From: Gordius sp. MW1
Lineage: Eukaryota > Nematomorpha > Gordioida > Gordea > Gordiidae
Direction of reading: 5' to 3'
DNA: 64,000 nucleotides
Assembly (NCBI GenBank): GCA_964036665.1
Contig: OZ038529.1
Coordinates: forward strand, 9,346,501-9,410,500
Shown: piece by piece, positions 1 to 12,876 of the stretch
How the letters are laid out: each line of letters opens with the position of its first letter
Numbering within the stretch: position 1 is the first letter of the stretch
Program-made: the position numbers and the translations under genes
The notes under the pieces: model-generated
Databases searched by the model: none
What the model was told of the DNA's origin: nothing
What the model saw: only the letters and a program-made list of their open reading frames with translations

Positions 1-1917
1 CAGAAGAATATATTCTAATTAGATAAATAATTATATTTTGTTTGAAAAAAGTCTTAAATTAAGTTTTAATGTATAATCAAGTCAAGTATGATAAATGCTT
101 AAGTATAATCGTGATCGTGATAACATAGGTTTGTATTAGTATATTAAAACGGTGATTCACCCTCGAGAAATTTTGGGTAAAAGGAGCCAAAACCATAATT
201 GACATTTATTCCCACAACTTAATACATGAAAGGCAAGGTTGGGAATTGTGCGGTAAATTTGGGTTAGTTACAAAGGATTAAATGTTTTTATCATCTTCAT
301 AAATTATTTATCAAACAAAGCACACAACCAGCCTAGGTGTAAATACGCATCCTACACTATCCCAAAATAGATTAAAGAAATACCGCCAAGGCTTTCAAAA
401 CTTTGTCCTTAATGTTTTCCTTTAAGTATTACTTTTTTCACCCGCAATAATATTAATATATTCCGAAAATTTAGCAATTTTTAACATAAAATTTAAATTA
501 AGGCGCTTTTTAAAGAGTGTACGGCCCTTTTAGATTGTTATTGAAGTTTATATCTTGGTAAAAATAGTCATTTAATTAATTTAGTGAAAAAACATTTTTT
601 GAAGTATTTTATTTGTTCCCTATTAGAAAGTTGACCTATTTTAAACATTTTGCGCTCTCATAGGCACATCTTTATTAAGGGGAAAGGACGGAAGTATATA
701 TATAGGGTAGTAAGTAAGATTACGCAAGGGATGGGGGCTTATAATTTTATATTATTTAGTAAACAAAACAAAAAATACTTACCAATGACATAAATATTTT
801 GTGGTAGTTTAATAAATTTCATAAACATTTTAATTCCAAGTTTGCATGTATTAGCAGTTTATATATTTAAGTTTTTTGACATAATTTTGCCTGGGAGGAA
901 ACAATATTACAAAATTCTCTTGCCAACATTGTACCTTAGACATTGTATTGGCACGACTTGATTCAAAGAATTTATCTAGTTAATTCAGAAATTAAATCTT
1001 TACCACCCAGTTAAATCTGTTTCAATTCTTTAATGGTTAATAGGTTGGGTCTATATGACTCAAAAAATTTGTAACCTTTATAAAATAAGGAGTGTGTGTA
1101 TGACAAAACAATCAAATATTGAGATACCCTTTTAATTCAGCGAATATTTGCAAGAACTATAAGCAAATTATTTTTCTAAAATATATTCAAATATTAAATC
1201 AATTTTTCTAATCAGTAGTATTTAGGGCAATTGACAAAAATTATAGGGTTGGGGCCTTTGGGGATGCGTTTTCGCCATTTTTTTATCAATTTTAAATAAC
1301 GATTTCGTATGTCATGAGAAACTTATAATAAAATTATTTTATATCCTTTTAATGTAATTTTTATGATTTAGTAATATTATGTATCAAATAAATGACACAT
1401 TTACTATTTTCACACAATATGCAGTCATTTAAGCTCCGCTCATAGATAGGATAGTCCTGGACAAGGTTTTGCAAGCTCGATCAAATAAAAATATTATTTC
1501 AAAATATTGAATGCTCATCTAAGACTATAATAAATTTTATCGCAAGCCATTCTCCACCTAGTTTTTCCCTGATATTGATTATAGTCCAACGACTAAAATA
1601 AAATAATTATACTCATAGTTAATTTTTATAATTTTAATTATTTTATGAACTTTATGTTCCTTTTGTTTCAATTAAATTTGTCCAAAGTGTCTTGCTTTAT
1701 TTGATCCATCGTATCCCTATTATTCCTATGTATTAAAAGGCAATTATAAAAGATTGAGATGACATAGGATCGATGTGCTTCATTGAGTAAGAGTGGTCGG
1801 GATATGGTGTAAAGTAAATTAATAACTCTGCAAGCAGAAGCAATATAATTATTGGATTTATTAGACATTTATATAATGCTTAGCTGGAATACTAACCTAT
1901 CGGACGTGAATTGTACA
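1..1917. other. AT-rich DNA without recognised features
   Basis: Short open frames (for example 1868-1668 minus) have no recognisable motif and AT-driven composition. Nothing else seen. Confidence -1.
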
Positions 1918-2058
1918 CATGGAGGAGCCAGGATTGGAGCTAGATGGGGTAATAATAATTAAGGGAAGCGCAAAATGCCAATTTTTTTATATAGATTAAG
2001 AATTTATGGATTTATAGGGGTCAGCTGCCCCTCCCTGACTTCTGCTAGCTACGCCGAT
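1918..2058. mobile_element. MITE family A, diverged copy
   Basis: Starts CATGGAGGAGCCAGGATTGG and ends CTAGCTACGCCGATG. Interior shared with other copies includes GGGAAGCGCAAAATG and CAGCTGCCCCTCCCT. No clean target-site duplication. Confidence -1.
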
Positions 2059-2410
2059 GATTTTACACAACTTAACGAATAACAATGTTTTACCTAGTTT
2101 TAACAAAACTATCTGCTTAGGAGTATGTTGTCAACTTTTAAAGTTTTAGACATGCCGAAATATGAAATTATTACACTAAAAATAATATATACGTGAAATT
2201 ATATTTTATTAGATTTATGAATATATTTAAAAAAAGGAAGGGTAATTTGTACATGTGTAAAATATGGGACAAACTTAAAAATGTAGTTTTTGTTTTTCAT
2301 TTAATCTATAGGTTATTATATTCAAAAAAATTTTATGAAGGGATATAGTAACTTTCCGAAAAATGGGAACTAAAAGCATTAGCTTTTAAATTAAATAATA
2401 ATGGGTATTA

Positions 2411-2586
2411 CATGGGCGTAGCCAGCATTAGAATTAGAGGGGGGCAATAATGATTTAGGGAGGGGCAAACTGAACATTTTTTGAAATGTAGCCCTAATTT
2501 TAAGGAATTTAAAAAAAAAATTGGATTTAGAGGGGGCATCCGCTCCTCCCTCCCCCCCCCCCCCCCCCCCACCGACTATGCCCATG
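2411..2586. mobile_element. MITE family A
   Basis: CATGGGCGTAGCCAG at the left and ACTATGCCCATG at the right. Flanks GGGTATTA and GGTATTTA are a near-identical target-site duplication with one base lost. Contains a run of 19 C (2552-2570). Confidence -1.
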
Positions 2587-3886
2587 GGTATTTATGAGTA
2601 ATCAAAAAACGATGATTTATTTTTATATAGTATGTTATTTGTATTATATAATGTCATTTTATTCTTTCTATGTGGGGTGAATACACTGAGATTTGAGTTT
2701 TAATCAAACAAGGTCTCCACACAACAATTCAAAATTTTTTTCACGATTTTGACTCGAAATTGCATCCGTTAACCTTTATATAATAATTGTTGAATGAAGA
2801 TATTTAATTTTTTAAGTGGTAATTCAATATTTTCGAAAGTCTTGAAGATCTGAATGGGCGATCGTGTAGATTGCTTTTTAGCCTATTCTATAAGAAAAAA
2901 AGATTCATAATATAAACATATTTCTTACTTGCCCCTTTTTTAATATATAATAAAAAGAAATTGGTAAAAAGAGGAAAATTCTCGCTCGTCATATCACTCA
3001 GCTTATAAAACCAATTTTTACCCATTCCGCCATTTACAAAACATACATCTAGGTCCATGGTAATAAAATAATACAATGTTAATTTATATATAAGGTAATT
3101 TATTTTATTATCTTTGACACTCAATAAATTAATAATTTATGCCAGACAATGTCTTTTTATTACACTTTGCATATTGGAGCAATTAAAAAACACTAAAAAT
3201 GCTGAGTCTCGCAACTTGAAACTTTTCCTAAACTTAATAGCAATTTCAAATCAATCTTTTTTAGAGTACCTAGTCGTAGAAAACATGGACTCACGTGTTC
3301 AATTACAAGCAATTATTATTACAGTTTAGCTAGTAGATTTTTTTCTAAAAATCCCCACAATTCTATTACATATTTATAAATTATGTATGATGGTTAACAT
3401 TTAGGCTAATTTATTTGCCTCCATTTTAAAATTGTCCGATTGAATATCGATTAGCTCAACCAATAATTTGTGCCAAGAATGGGGCGCGATTTACTGGCGC
3501 CGAATTATTAAGGCAATTCATTGTATTGCCCGAGAGCAATAATTACAAAATGAGTGCATCCTGAACGTTTAATTTCTGAAGTTCCCATTTTAATAAAAAG
3601 GATACCATAAAACTCATCAAACATCACAGCATTATTCACTATGCACCTCGTTAGAATACTAAACAACTAGTAAAAAGCGTCATAGTAGCTCATGCCATAA
3701 AGTAGATAACCCCCATATTTTGTTTTGTATAGCAAAAACTTAATTAAATTTTTTCACTTTTTAAATGGGAGGTCTCTTAGCGATACAAATTCTAAAATCT
3801 GTTTCATATTTTAAATAAATTGCTAAATATTGGGAGGAAATTAAACACTTTTGTTTTTTGAAAATAATTTGGTAGGTATCTGTTTC

Positions 3887-4049
3887 CATAAGCGTTGCCA
3901 GGTTTTGGATGGGGGGGGGGGCAAAACGTTTAAAAGTTCAATTAGAGGGGGGCAAAACATAATTTTTTTAATTTTTCAAGTTTTTGCATTGAAAATTTTT
4001 TTTTTCGTAAATTAGGGCGCCCCCCCTGTCTCCCCTGGCTACGCCCATT
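3887..4049. mobile_element. MITE family A with exact 8-bp duplication
   Basis: Left end CATAAGCGTTGCCAGG, right end CCTGGCTACGCCCAT, flanked on both sides by TCTGTTTC (3879-3886 and 4050-4057). The interior GGCAAAACGTTTAAAAGTTC is shared with the copies at 8686 and 46714, a subfamily. Confidence -1.
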
Positions 4050-4374
4050 TCTGTTTCCATGTAAAAAAGTTTTTAACTAGATATTTTATTGGTTTATCTT
4101 TTATGTTTCTTAAAATATGTTTTAACTTATAAGGCTAAATTAACAAAGAATTATTTTTGTTTTAGTTGTAATAAGATGAATTTATATATTATAAAAAGGA
4201 AAAAAACAAAAACGCATTATATATGTTTATGCCAGATTTGATATTTTTTATCGCACACCTAAACCTAGATAAATTTTAAGTTTAAAGACTGTCGATAAAT
4301 GTCACACAACTGTCAATCATTTTTCCATTTATAGAGACTAAAGAGCAATTTAAAATTGAGGGATTATAACAATC

Positions 4375-4536
4375 GTAGGGGTAGCCAGAGGGTGGCAATG
4401 AAGGGAAGCTACCCCCTCTAAATCCAGAAATTCCTAAAAATTTAGCATAATTATGGCTTAAATTTCAAAAAGTTATAATTTTGCACCTCCCTAAATGATT
4501 ATTGCCCCCCTCTAGCTAGAGCCAATCCTGGCAACG
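4375..4536. mobile_element. MITE family A, diverged, opposite orientation
   Basis: Begins TAGGGGTAGCCAGAGGGTGG and ends GAGCCAATCCTGGCAACGAT. The interior reads as the reverse of the 2411 copy (CCCTCTAAATCCA, then CCTCCCTAAATGATTATTG). Ends are decayed. Confidence -1.
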
Positions 4537-4763
4537 ATCATAATCATATTTATTAAAATATAGGGCCCACCCCCTCCAACAATTGTTAAAAAAGGTTAGC
4601 TGAATTAGAAAACATATTGAGTCAAAAAATATACACTTATTACATAATGGTTTTTAAATATAATATACATTTTTATTTTGTCAAATTTTTACAATAATTG
4701 TGTTAAGTTTTTTTTGCTGCTATTGGGCTAATTTTATTTTATTGAGTCCGCCCCTCCCCATTA

Positions 4764-4885
4764 CATGGGCGTAGCTACGATTTGAATTAAAGTTGAAAAA
4801 CATTTATTTAGTAATGGTTAGGGAGGTGCAAAATTATGTTTTTTTTTAATTTTCGCCATAATTTTGTTCTCTCCTTCCTTACAAC
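4764..4885. mobile_element. MITE family A, 3'-truncated
   Basis: CATGGGCGTAGCTACGATTT left end and GGGAGGTGCAAAATTATG interior. The right inverted repeat is missing. Confidence -1.
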
Positions 4886-4889
4886 ATCA

Positions 4890-7800
4890 CACTTTTTTAT
4901 GAAGGTAAAAATATCAATATTAATGATGCAATCGCAACAACAAAAATCTTTTATCTTAAAACAACAAATTAAAATATTTAATTCTATACCATAAAGAAGG
5001 TTTCTTTAATTATTATTAAGCGATAATAAATTTGCAAATATGTAATTTTAAGATAATAGGAATTTAAAAAAAGATAAAAAATTTGAAACTTTAATAATTT
5101 AAGCTCACAAAATTATTTAGACCATTCACTACAATGTGCTGGTATTGACCTACATGGGTCAAGAAAAAATAATTTATGGGTGTTTTAAAGCTTTGTGGGG
5201 CATAAATAAATTCATAGAAAAATATAGATCCTGATTTAAAGAATATAATTGGGAATCAGCCCCCCCTCTGTCCACCCTTATCAGCTATAAAATATAGATT
5301 TATAAAATATTGTCACTATTATACTGCAACAATATGACATTCCAAAGGCAATATCACTTTTAGACCAATAACAGTTAAAAGATCCAACTTTTATTACGTC
5401 AATAAAATAAATTATTGCAAGGATATATGGGAAATTTAAATCATCATTCCACCTGAAAAATCAAATGGCATCACCATTGAAGGGTATTATGTCACCTGAG
5501 ATCTTTATCTCATCTATCATTCTCTTCAATCCCTCAACCCTTTGAAATGAGAAAAAATCCACTCTTCTTCACCAAACCAGCCGCGGCAACATATAGAAAT
5601 AGCTGTGTTGCAAAGGGTATAAAATATGAAAAACAAACATTACCATAACCCCCCTATATTTTATACTTGGGATCTATGGTCCCATTCAGGTATTGTGAAC
5701 ATAATAAAAAAAAAGGAATAACCTATGTGGTGACGATAGGAAAAACTCTCAAATTACTGCACAATAAAACTTCATCTTGCCTCAACGGTCAATATGCTGC
5801 GCTTATATACTTGCTTCCGGTGGACAAGCACGGGGCCGGAAACTAGTAGATAGAAAAGAGAGAGGCCCATTATCATTGACTTTTAATATATTATATACAC
5901 TCCAACTAAAAGTCTGTATAGGTGTATTTTAACCAGCACAACAATGAAATTCCGTTTACTAGTCGAATCTTCTTCCCCTCGAGTTAATTTACTCTCCTCC
6001 CCTTACACTAGTCGACTACTGTTTGTATCAATATGAGAGATGTAAACTTTTATACCTGATGAACCTGTGTAAATAAATTATATCGACTAGAGTAATGAGG
6101 TGTCCTGCGCCGCTTTCAGGCTTTATGTATCCTTCTTTCCGTATCTTATCTGCTACAAGATAGGGTGTAGAGATAATTGTATATAGTGAAATTTAGTCAA
6201 TTTTCAAGGTTTGATGAACTGACCGTATGTTTGTGCTTTTCGATTAAGTTTAGCGATGATAGGTATCGTGATTTTAATCCTTCCCGTGAGAGAAAAGCAT
6301 AGTGATAAATAAATTGTCTTAAAGAGATGTCTCAAATTAATACTTAAGGAAAATAGCCAGATCGCAAAATTTAAATAGCTCCCAGTATTTCTATAATATT
6401 TTTAATTCATATTTAAAAGTGATATTTGTATACTTCCATTCTAGTGCTTTAAAAATATCTATTGACAAAAACTAAAATGTTGCTTACAACTGTGTAAAAA
6501 GTAAAAACGTTTAAAGGTAAATGACCCATCATGTGGCTTAAATTGTATCTAGATTTGATTTTTGAAAATCTTTTTATGATTTCCTAATTTATTAATGATA
6601 AAAAATTTCTTTAAAGAGAATTTAACTTTATAAATGTTTGTAAATGATAACTATGTAAAATGATGACTCCACACAAAAAAACACTATTAAAAATTCAATT
6701 TTCTTAGATTTTGGAGAAATACATTTTTCTTAATGTTTTCAAACCATTTCTGCGAATTTAGCAGATTGACTTTTTAAAATAAAGCGTTACATTTAATTAT
6801 GGTAAAATATTATATTTAGTTATAAATATATACTATTAAATCTTTATTGTGAGCTTAATAAATAATATATATATAATATATACCACAGCTTAAATTAATA
6901 AATTAAATCAAGCTAAAAAAATTAAAAATCATATTATTAACTATCAATTTTTTAATAGGATGCCAATTATATTTTGATTAATTATAACAAAAAAAGTACA
7001 CCACATTTTAATTAAATTATCTAAAAAATGCCTAAGGCTACATCTCTTTAAAAGGATGCATGTCCCTTTAAGTTACCGACGAATAATTGATAGTGATGAT
7101 AACTTAATATAACCCTAAACACTTATTAAATATTTAGTAAGGTATTATAATTAAATCTTTTAGCAAAAACACTATTTTTGGACCCCAAAATTTGCGAAAG
7201 CGTGAAATTAAATTTAAAATTAAGCGAAAGAAAGGCGAGAAAGATGACTTTTTAAAGGTGTGTGTGGGAGTGTGTGTGTTTAATCTATATTCATAGCGTG
7301 AGTGTCGTCTTCAGGCTGGTATTTTTCGGTGTTTCAACACGGGAGACAAAATTTTTTGTCCCTTTGTCGGCGGTGCTTATATTGAATAAACTGAAGAATA
7401 AAGTAAAAATGTGCGTAGCCACAAGCACAACACCGAGCCACCACAATGGGAAACTACTATGCTCACTTTAAGAATAGTTATATCATTTTATAGGTGATAT
7501 GCCTCGTGCAAAAAAAAAATAGGTAATAATCTCTTTCTTCTTCTTCTTCTTCAACTATACTCTACCAATAAATGTTAAGAGGGGGGGGGGGTAGGTAAGA
7601 TTCATTATTCACCTTTGTTTATGGAAGCTGCGCTGCATAGCCTCTCCTCATTCGCAGGGTCGTTGCGGCTTCTCATTGTACATACAAATCCAAAATATTC
7701 CACGACGTAGTGAATAGTAAGAAAGAGGTAATACGAGTGTCCCATCATTATAGAGGGGAGATAGGTAGGCATCGTAAAACGTGTTAAAATTTTAAGTCTC

Positions 7801-8330
7801 TTTTTAGTGTGAGAGAATTCGGAAGATAGAGATAGACTAAGTGTGTGTGTATATACTTCTTTTGTCGTTCAATGTTGCGGCCCAATTCACTCAGGAGGAG
7901 TATCATATGCCTAGGGCATAATTTGGCAGATTAAACATTGTACAATACGAATTATTATGCTTACCTTTTTTTATGACCACAAGGGCACTTTTCCTGAAAT
8001 TCTAATTGAAGTTTTTCAAAACCAAATAATTATAAATTAAATATAAATAATTTATAGCAATTGCTATTGTAAGCGGCCCTTTCAAAGTTCTTCTATTTTT
8101 TTGAAATTTTGATCATAACGTAAAGTTGTATTAATTTGCACTGTCTATTTATCATTTTTGATACACATCTGATCAGACTACATTTGAAGTTGTGCGAGTA
8201 GTATCCCTTATCATTAATTTAAACAGAAACAAAACGTTTGTTTATTATGTTAAATTAATGATAAAATAATTCTTAATCATAATTGTTTATATGAAATTTT
8301 ATAGAATTTTAGAGACCTCAAAAATATACA
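4890..8330. other. Non-coding DNA downstream of Dll
   Basis: Mostly AT-rich. Two less biased patches, 5560-6150 and 7580-7910, contain no frame I can support; there is a (CTT)n run near 7530 and a G run at 7582. A short GCCCCCCCTCTGTCC piece near 5260 is a MITE scrap. Confidence -1.
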
Positions 8331-8488
8331 AGGCGTTGCCAGGGGGGCATGTAGGGGTGGCTGCCCCCTTTAAATCCAAAAAATTGTTGAATTTTATTAA
8401 AATTATGGGTAAAATTTTAAAAAAATGTCCATTTTGCCTCTCCCTAGATCATTTTTGCCCCCTCTAATTCCAATCCTGGCTACCACAT
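8331..8488. mobile_element. MITE family A, diverged, opposite orientation
   Basis: Ends AGGCGTTGCCAGGGGGG and CCAATCCTGGCTACCACATG. Interior has GCTGCCCCCTTTAAATCC and CCTCTCCCTAGATCATTTTT. Confidence -1.
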
Positions 8489-8685
8489 GTAAATATGTTT
8501 TCTGAAAGCTGATAGAAATCATATCTCTTTTATGAATTAAAAGGGCAATAATTTTCACGAAAGAGAACGAACATTTTAATCCGGTAAATTAAAGATCAAA
8601 TTAATTGCCGTGTAGTTTAGAAAGTTAAAAGCGAATTTTTTGGGCAATTTGATATAGATTTTGTTTAAATGTCTATGGATTCAAA

Positions 8686-8850
8686 CATGGGCGTACCCAG
8701 GTTTTGAATTAGGGGGGAGGGGGGGGGCAAAACGTTTAAAAGTTCATTAGAGGGGGGCAAAACATAATTTTTTTTAATTTTTCAATGTTTTTGCACTGAA
8801 AATTTTTTTCCCCGTAAATTAGGGGGGGGGGGGGCGTGAAAACGCCCATG
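8686..8850. mobile_element. MITE family A with exact 8-bp duplication
   Basis: CATGGGCGTACCCAGG left, AACGCCCATG right, flanked by perfect GATTCAAA duplications (8678-8685 and 8851-8858). Same subfamily as the copies at 3887 and 46714. Confidence -1.
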
Positions 8851-8859
8851 GATTCAAAT

Positions 8860-10194
8860 AGACCCACAATTGCACTAGCTGCTTAATTAATATTAATAGG
8901 CAATGTCATATATAAACTCATTGTGTATTAAGAAGGGCTCATTTTACGATATATTAATATGTATTATGTATATTTATTAAGATGGGATGGGGCTACATTA
9001 CCTAAAAATGCATTAACCTTCAATAGATATCTTGGGGTTTGGTATGATATGGTAAAATTTATGGGAAGGCCAGGAGAGCACACTCTAGAAAGCGCAATGG
9101 GGGAACAGGTGGCCTATCATGGTATTTTGATAATGTATAACGCGCGACACAGCGTTTACTAATCTTGTAAAAAAGTCTTCTATTAGCTTTAGCTACTCTA
9201 AATGTTCAGTTATCATATAATGATATATTTTGTTGATTTCAAGCAATGTATCGGTACAATATGCTGGATGGAAAGCAGTGGATAGACGGTCCGATGCCCA
9301 ACCTCATTTACATAAAATATGGCGTTTTTGTAAAAAGGCGTGCTTCGATTACTTCTCATGCATAAAATACATTTATAAGGTATATTTAAATACAGCCCCA
9401 AATATCAGGTTTATCAAAATGAATAAGAAAAAAACACACTATTATATTCAATTTAATCTTCAGAGGTTGGTATATTATAAATAATATATCCTCTATTTTT
9501 GTTCTTTGTGAATTTATCAAGGAATTTTAGGTAAAAATATCAATAATACAAAAAATTTAACACGTTCAATTTAAAAATTAGGCTAATGCTGATGAAAATA
9601 AAGCTGTTGTGTTGACCATCAGCTTATAAGATAGCGTAGTAGTTTTGATGCAAATTTTTTAATATATAAACCCTTGAAAGGTTATCGATAAAATATTCAT
9701 ATGTTGAGCAGGTGAGTGCCAATTCTTATGCCATCTCTTACCAATGATTGATTGTGATGTTAAAAGGAAATTTAATGTCATCGTTGCTGAGTTTAATAAC
9801 AATTTATTACATAGCCGCGCCCATGCATCTTACAAAAGCGTTGAAACATAGCCTTATTGCAAGTAATAAAATAATTTTTAACTTAAATTTAAGGAAATGT
9901 TTTTTGGTGCTTGGCGCTGTATAAAACTTAGTGGCATGAAAATTGGGTAAATTTATTTACGCAAGTTCAATAATAGAAATAATAATAATTTAACGAACAT
10001 TTAATTAAGATTGGACAAGAGGAATGTATAGTATACGAGTGTTTAAGGAAATGTAAAGAACATTTAATGCGGCGAAGTTGTTCATAAATAAATAAGGTGT
10101 ATGGGTAGGTGAGTGGCTTGTTTTAAATTGTACATAAAATATACATGATGTCCTTTATAATTTTACAGCTTTTCACGGTGCTGGATTTAATTTA
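8860..10194. other. Non-coding DNA and likely Dll 3' untranslated region
   Basis: The Dll transcript ends somewhere below 10195; candidate reversed poly(A) signals (TTTATT) occur near 9955 and 9803. A short frame at 8959-9162 contains a lipocalin-like string, treated under findings. Confidence -1.
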
Positions 10195-12876
10195 TCAAGA
10201 TCGGAGAAGGGTCTTGGTTAGGATAAGGTTGGGATTTTGATTTATAAGCGAGGCTTTAACTTCGCACGTGGGCGATGATGTTTCGTTGGTAGATAGGGTG
10301 GAAGTGGAACAGAGTGAGGAGCCATTTCTTATAAGTTGCTCACCCTGTTGGCTTTCTAACATGTAATCCCCTTTGCCACCGAGAGGGCCATTAACATTTC
10401 CAGCGAATCCCATCGCATCCCTGTGAATTTGGGAGTAATCAGCATTTGGAGTCATACTACTAAAATGTGCGTTATTTGGTTGTTCCGAAAGGGGCGACCT
10501 CTCGCTACCGGTCACAGTGTTGGGGTAGTAATTATAGGTGGCACCGGATGCCACGATCGACCTTACGACAGGTGCCTGATAGGTAGGGGGCGGGTAGGTG
10601 ACACCTTTGTATATTTCTGACTCGTGGCACGGCATGGCTCGGGCCCTGACACAAGATTTTGATATAATAGGTCCTACATTGTCGGCTAACCCTTCAACCA
10701 TCATCATGCACGCGTTTATACTACCATTATTAACCTCGTCTATACCTACGTCATTATGATTGGCGTGATAAAAGTAATTATTGGCGGCTGTCAATCCGCC
10801 ATGCCCAGCGGGCAAAAGGAGGGATTGGCCCTGTTGCTGAGATATGGCACTGTAATGAGGTGGGACAGGGTAAGGATTTAGGGGATGATTTGTTGAGTGA
10901 AGAGGATTGCAGATATTGCCGTTATAGGAATAAATGCTGTTGTAATTAGCTGTGGGCTGCGTGGGGGGTAATGGTGGAGTATGAATGGGAGTTGAGGTTG
11001 AATGAGGGGGAGTCGATATGTCGTATTCGCAATCTGCAACGTTGTCATTATGATTGGCTCCCCCCAAAGGATCGGAGGATAGAGGGGGCGAATCCTCGGA
11101 CCGGGATGAGGGGTTATGTTTAATAATCTTTTTGTATTTTGACCTTCTATTTTGAAACCATATTTTTACCTAATATAAAATAATTTATAAGATAACAAAC
11201 CTTTTATAAACATTTAATTGTTAAAATATAGAATAAGAATGTGTATAAAATATTAAATGTTATTTAATACTCTCGAATTAATTTTTACAGCGTCTACCTG
11301 TGTTTGAGTGAGCCCTAGGGTAGCGGCTAACTCGGCTCGTTCGGGCAAGGCTAAATATTGCGTCCTTTGAAATCGCCTATTTAATTGCTGAAGCTGCAGA
11401 CTGGAGTATATGGTTCGGGGCTTACGAAGCTTTTTATTTTTGCCTCCGTATTTAGGCCGAATGTTATTTTCGGGAGATAATTTATCGCCTAGATTATAAC
11501 AATTGTTTTAATAAAATTCATAGAGTATCGGGCTTAGGCATGCCTTAAAACTAATTAAAAAATTTCTTACATGAATCTTGAGAATCTTCATAATGGCACA
11601 TTGAATTATTAATGGGATTATGTCCATTAGGTGAATATTTGAACGCAGAAATGTTATCTGAATTATATTTCCCTTGGTCAGCTGTAACATCCATAAACTC
11701 TTTATCGTATGAATTAAGAATTGCGTGTTCATCCGGTTCGATACTTTCATCATACGAATCATCAAAATGACCATTATTTTCGGCCGTTTTAAGGACCGAA
11801 TTTAACTTGTCGGGGTTAGAAGCGGATATTTGTTGAGATCTTAAACTACCTTCCACTTTGTGGGCATTTTGGTAATTAAAATTGTATTTGTGATAATCGT
11901 AAGGCGATAAATGGTGCTGTTGGTATTGGGCAGAAAGCGTACGCGACGTTGAAAGTGCGCTTCCATTTAAATCTTTATATGTATTTGGTGAGGTGTTATT
12001 TTGAAGATCCGAGCCAAAGGGATGTTGATTTATATTTGGGGTCATCGAAGTCCCATTGATTTCGTAACTGCTTTTGTAGCCAGTGTTTTCAGGAATTTTG
12101 CCCACACTTTCGTTAAAGGTGGTTGGAACGGGTCCAGCTCCAGAAGTCGATAACACAGCACATTCCTTATGACTATTAGGGGTGGGAGGTAGAGCGTGCT
12201 GTTCAATTTTCAAACCTTCGTTCGAGGGGTTACCTTGATTTGACTGATTAAGTCCGTTGTAATTAACCTGGCCCTGATTGGTATCGTAAACTTGATAGGA
12301 CTTATGCAAGGGATCGTAATATATGGCGGTTGCGGTGGGGTCTGTGTAATTTTGGTAGTTGTAGGCAGAATTGTCGTGATAGAGATTACTGGTGGTTGGA
12401 TAAGATGGAGGGCCATTGCTTCCGTAATATGTTCCCGCAACGTATTGCGAAGGTGCATTGGCTGCTGGTAATCGATTGCAACCATAACTTCCGCCTCCGG
12501 AAATGTAATATTGCTCGGGATGATGGCCGTACGAATGGGGATTATTGTATTGTACGTATTTATAGTAGGGGTCACCGGATGATTCGTTGGATAGTCCATC
12601 ATCTAATCCCGTTCCTTTATAGCCAGGAGTGGGGTAAGATTTCGGGATGCCTCCGCCTGTGGATTGATAAAAGTCGTTATACATATTGGGACTCGGGGCC
12701 GTAGGGTCTTCACCCAAATGCTTTTCCCCTGACTCTAAAGACCGGGAGCTTATTTCGGGATGGATGTCGAGTTTACCCGAATTATACTTGTGAAGAGGTT
12801 GGTAATAGCCGTTTTCGTCGTGTCCCATTTTGTTATAGGTGGCTCGAGATGTGTCCCCAACATTGGCTGTTAACAT
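10195..12876 (-). CDS. Dll: Distal-less/Dlx homeodomain transcription factor, three exons
   Basis: Nuclear homeodomain transcription factor; in animals Dll/Dlx pattern appendages and the nervous system. Exons on the minus strand are 12876-11571, 11488-11298 and 11169-10195, giving 823 residues. Both introns (82 and 128 nt) have GT-AG ends and keep frame. The homeodomain (about residues 456-515) contains [18 protein letters not shown] and, after the second intron, [14 protein letters not shown], with W48, F49 and N51 present. The intron falls between Q44 and V45, the conserved Dll/Dlx position. ATG 12876 is chosen because an in-frame TAA lies seven codons upstream; the open frame extends to a GTG at 12888, which a eukaryote would not use. 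Outside the homeodomain the protein is rich in Tyr, Asn, Ser, Pro and Gln with no other domain. It is far longer than usual Dll proteins (about 300 residues), through a 455-residue N-terminal and a 308-residue C-terminal extension. The family call is secure; an additional upstream exon is possible. Confidence -1.

Noticed and set aside
2391-2585. Gly-rich 64-codon frame
   Set aside because: Translation of a MITE and its C tract, not a gene.
11508-11774. 88-codon minus frame next to the first Dll splice site
   Set aside because: Reads across the intron in a different frame; shadow of exon 1.
12210-12602. 130-codon minus frame overlapping Dll exon 1
   Set aside because: Out-of-frame shadow; the other frame continues into a homeodomain through consistent splice sites.
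12330-12704. 124-codon plus-strand frame inside Dll exon 1
   Set aside because: Antisense shadow of the long Dll coding frame; no motif.
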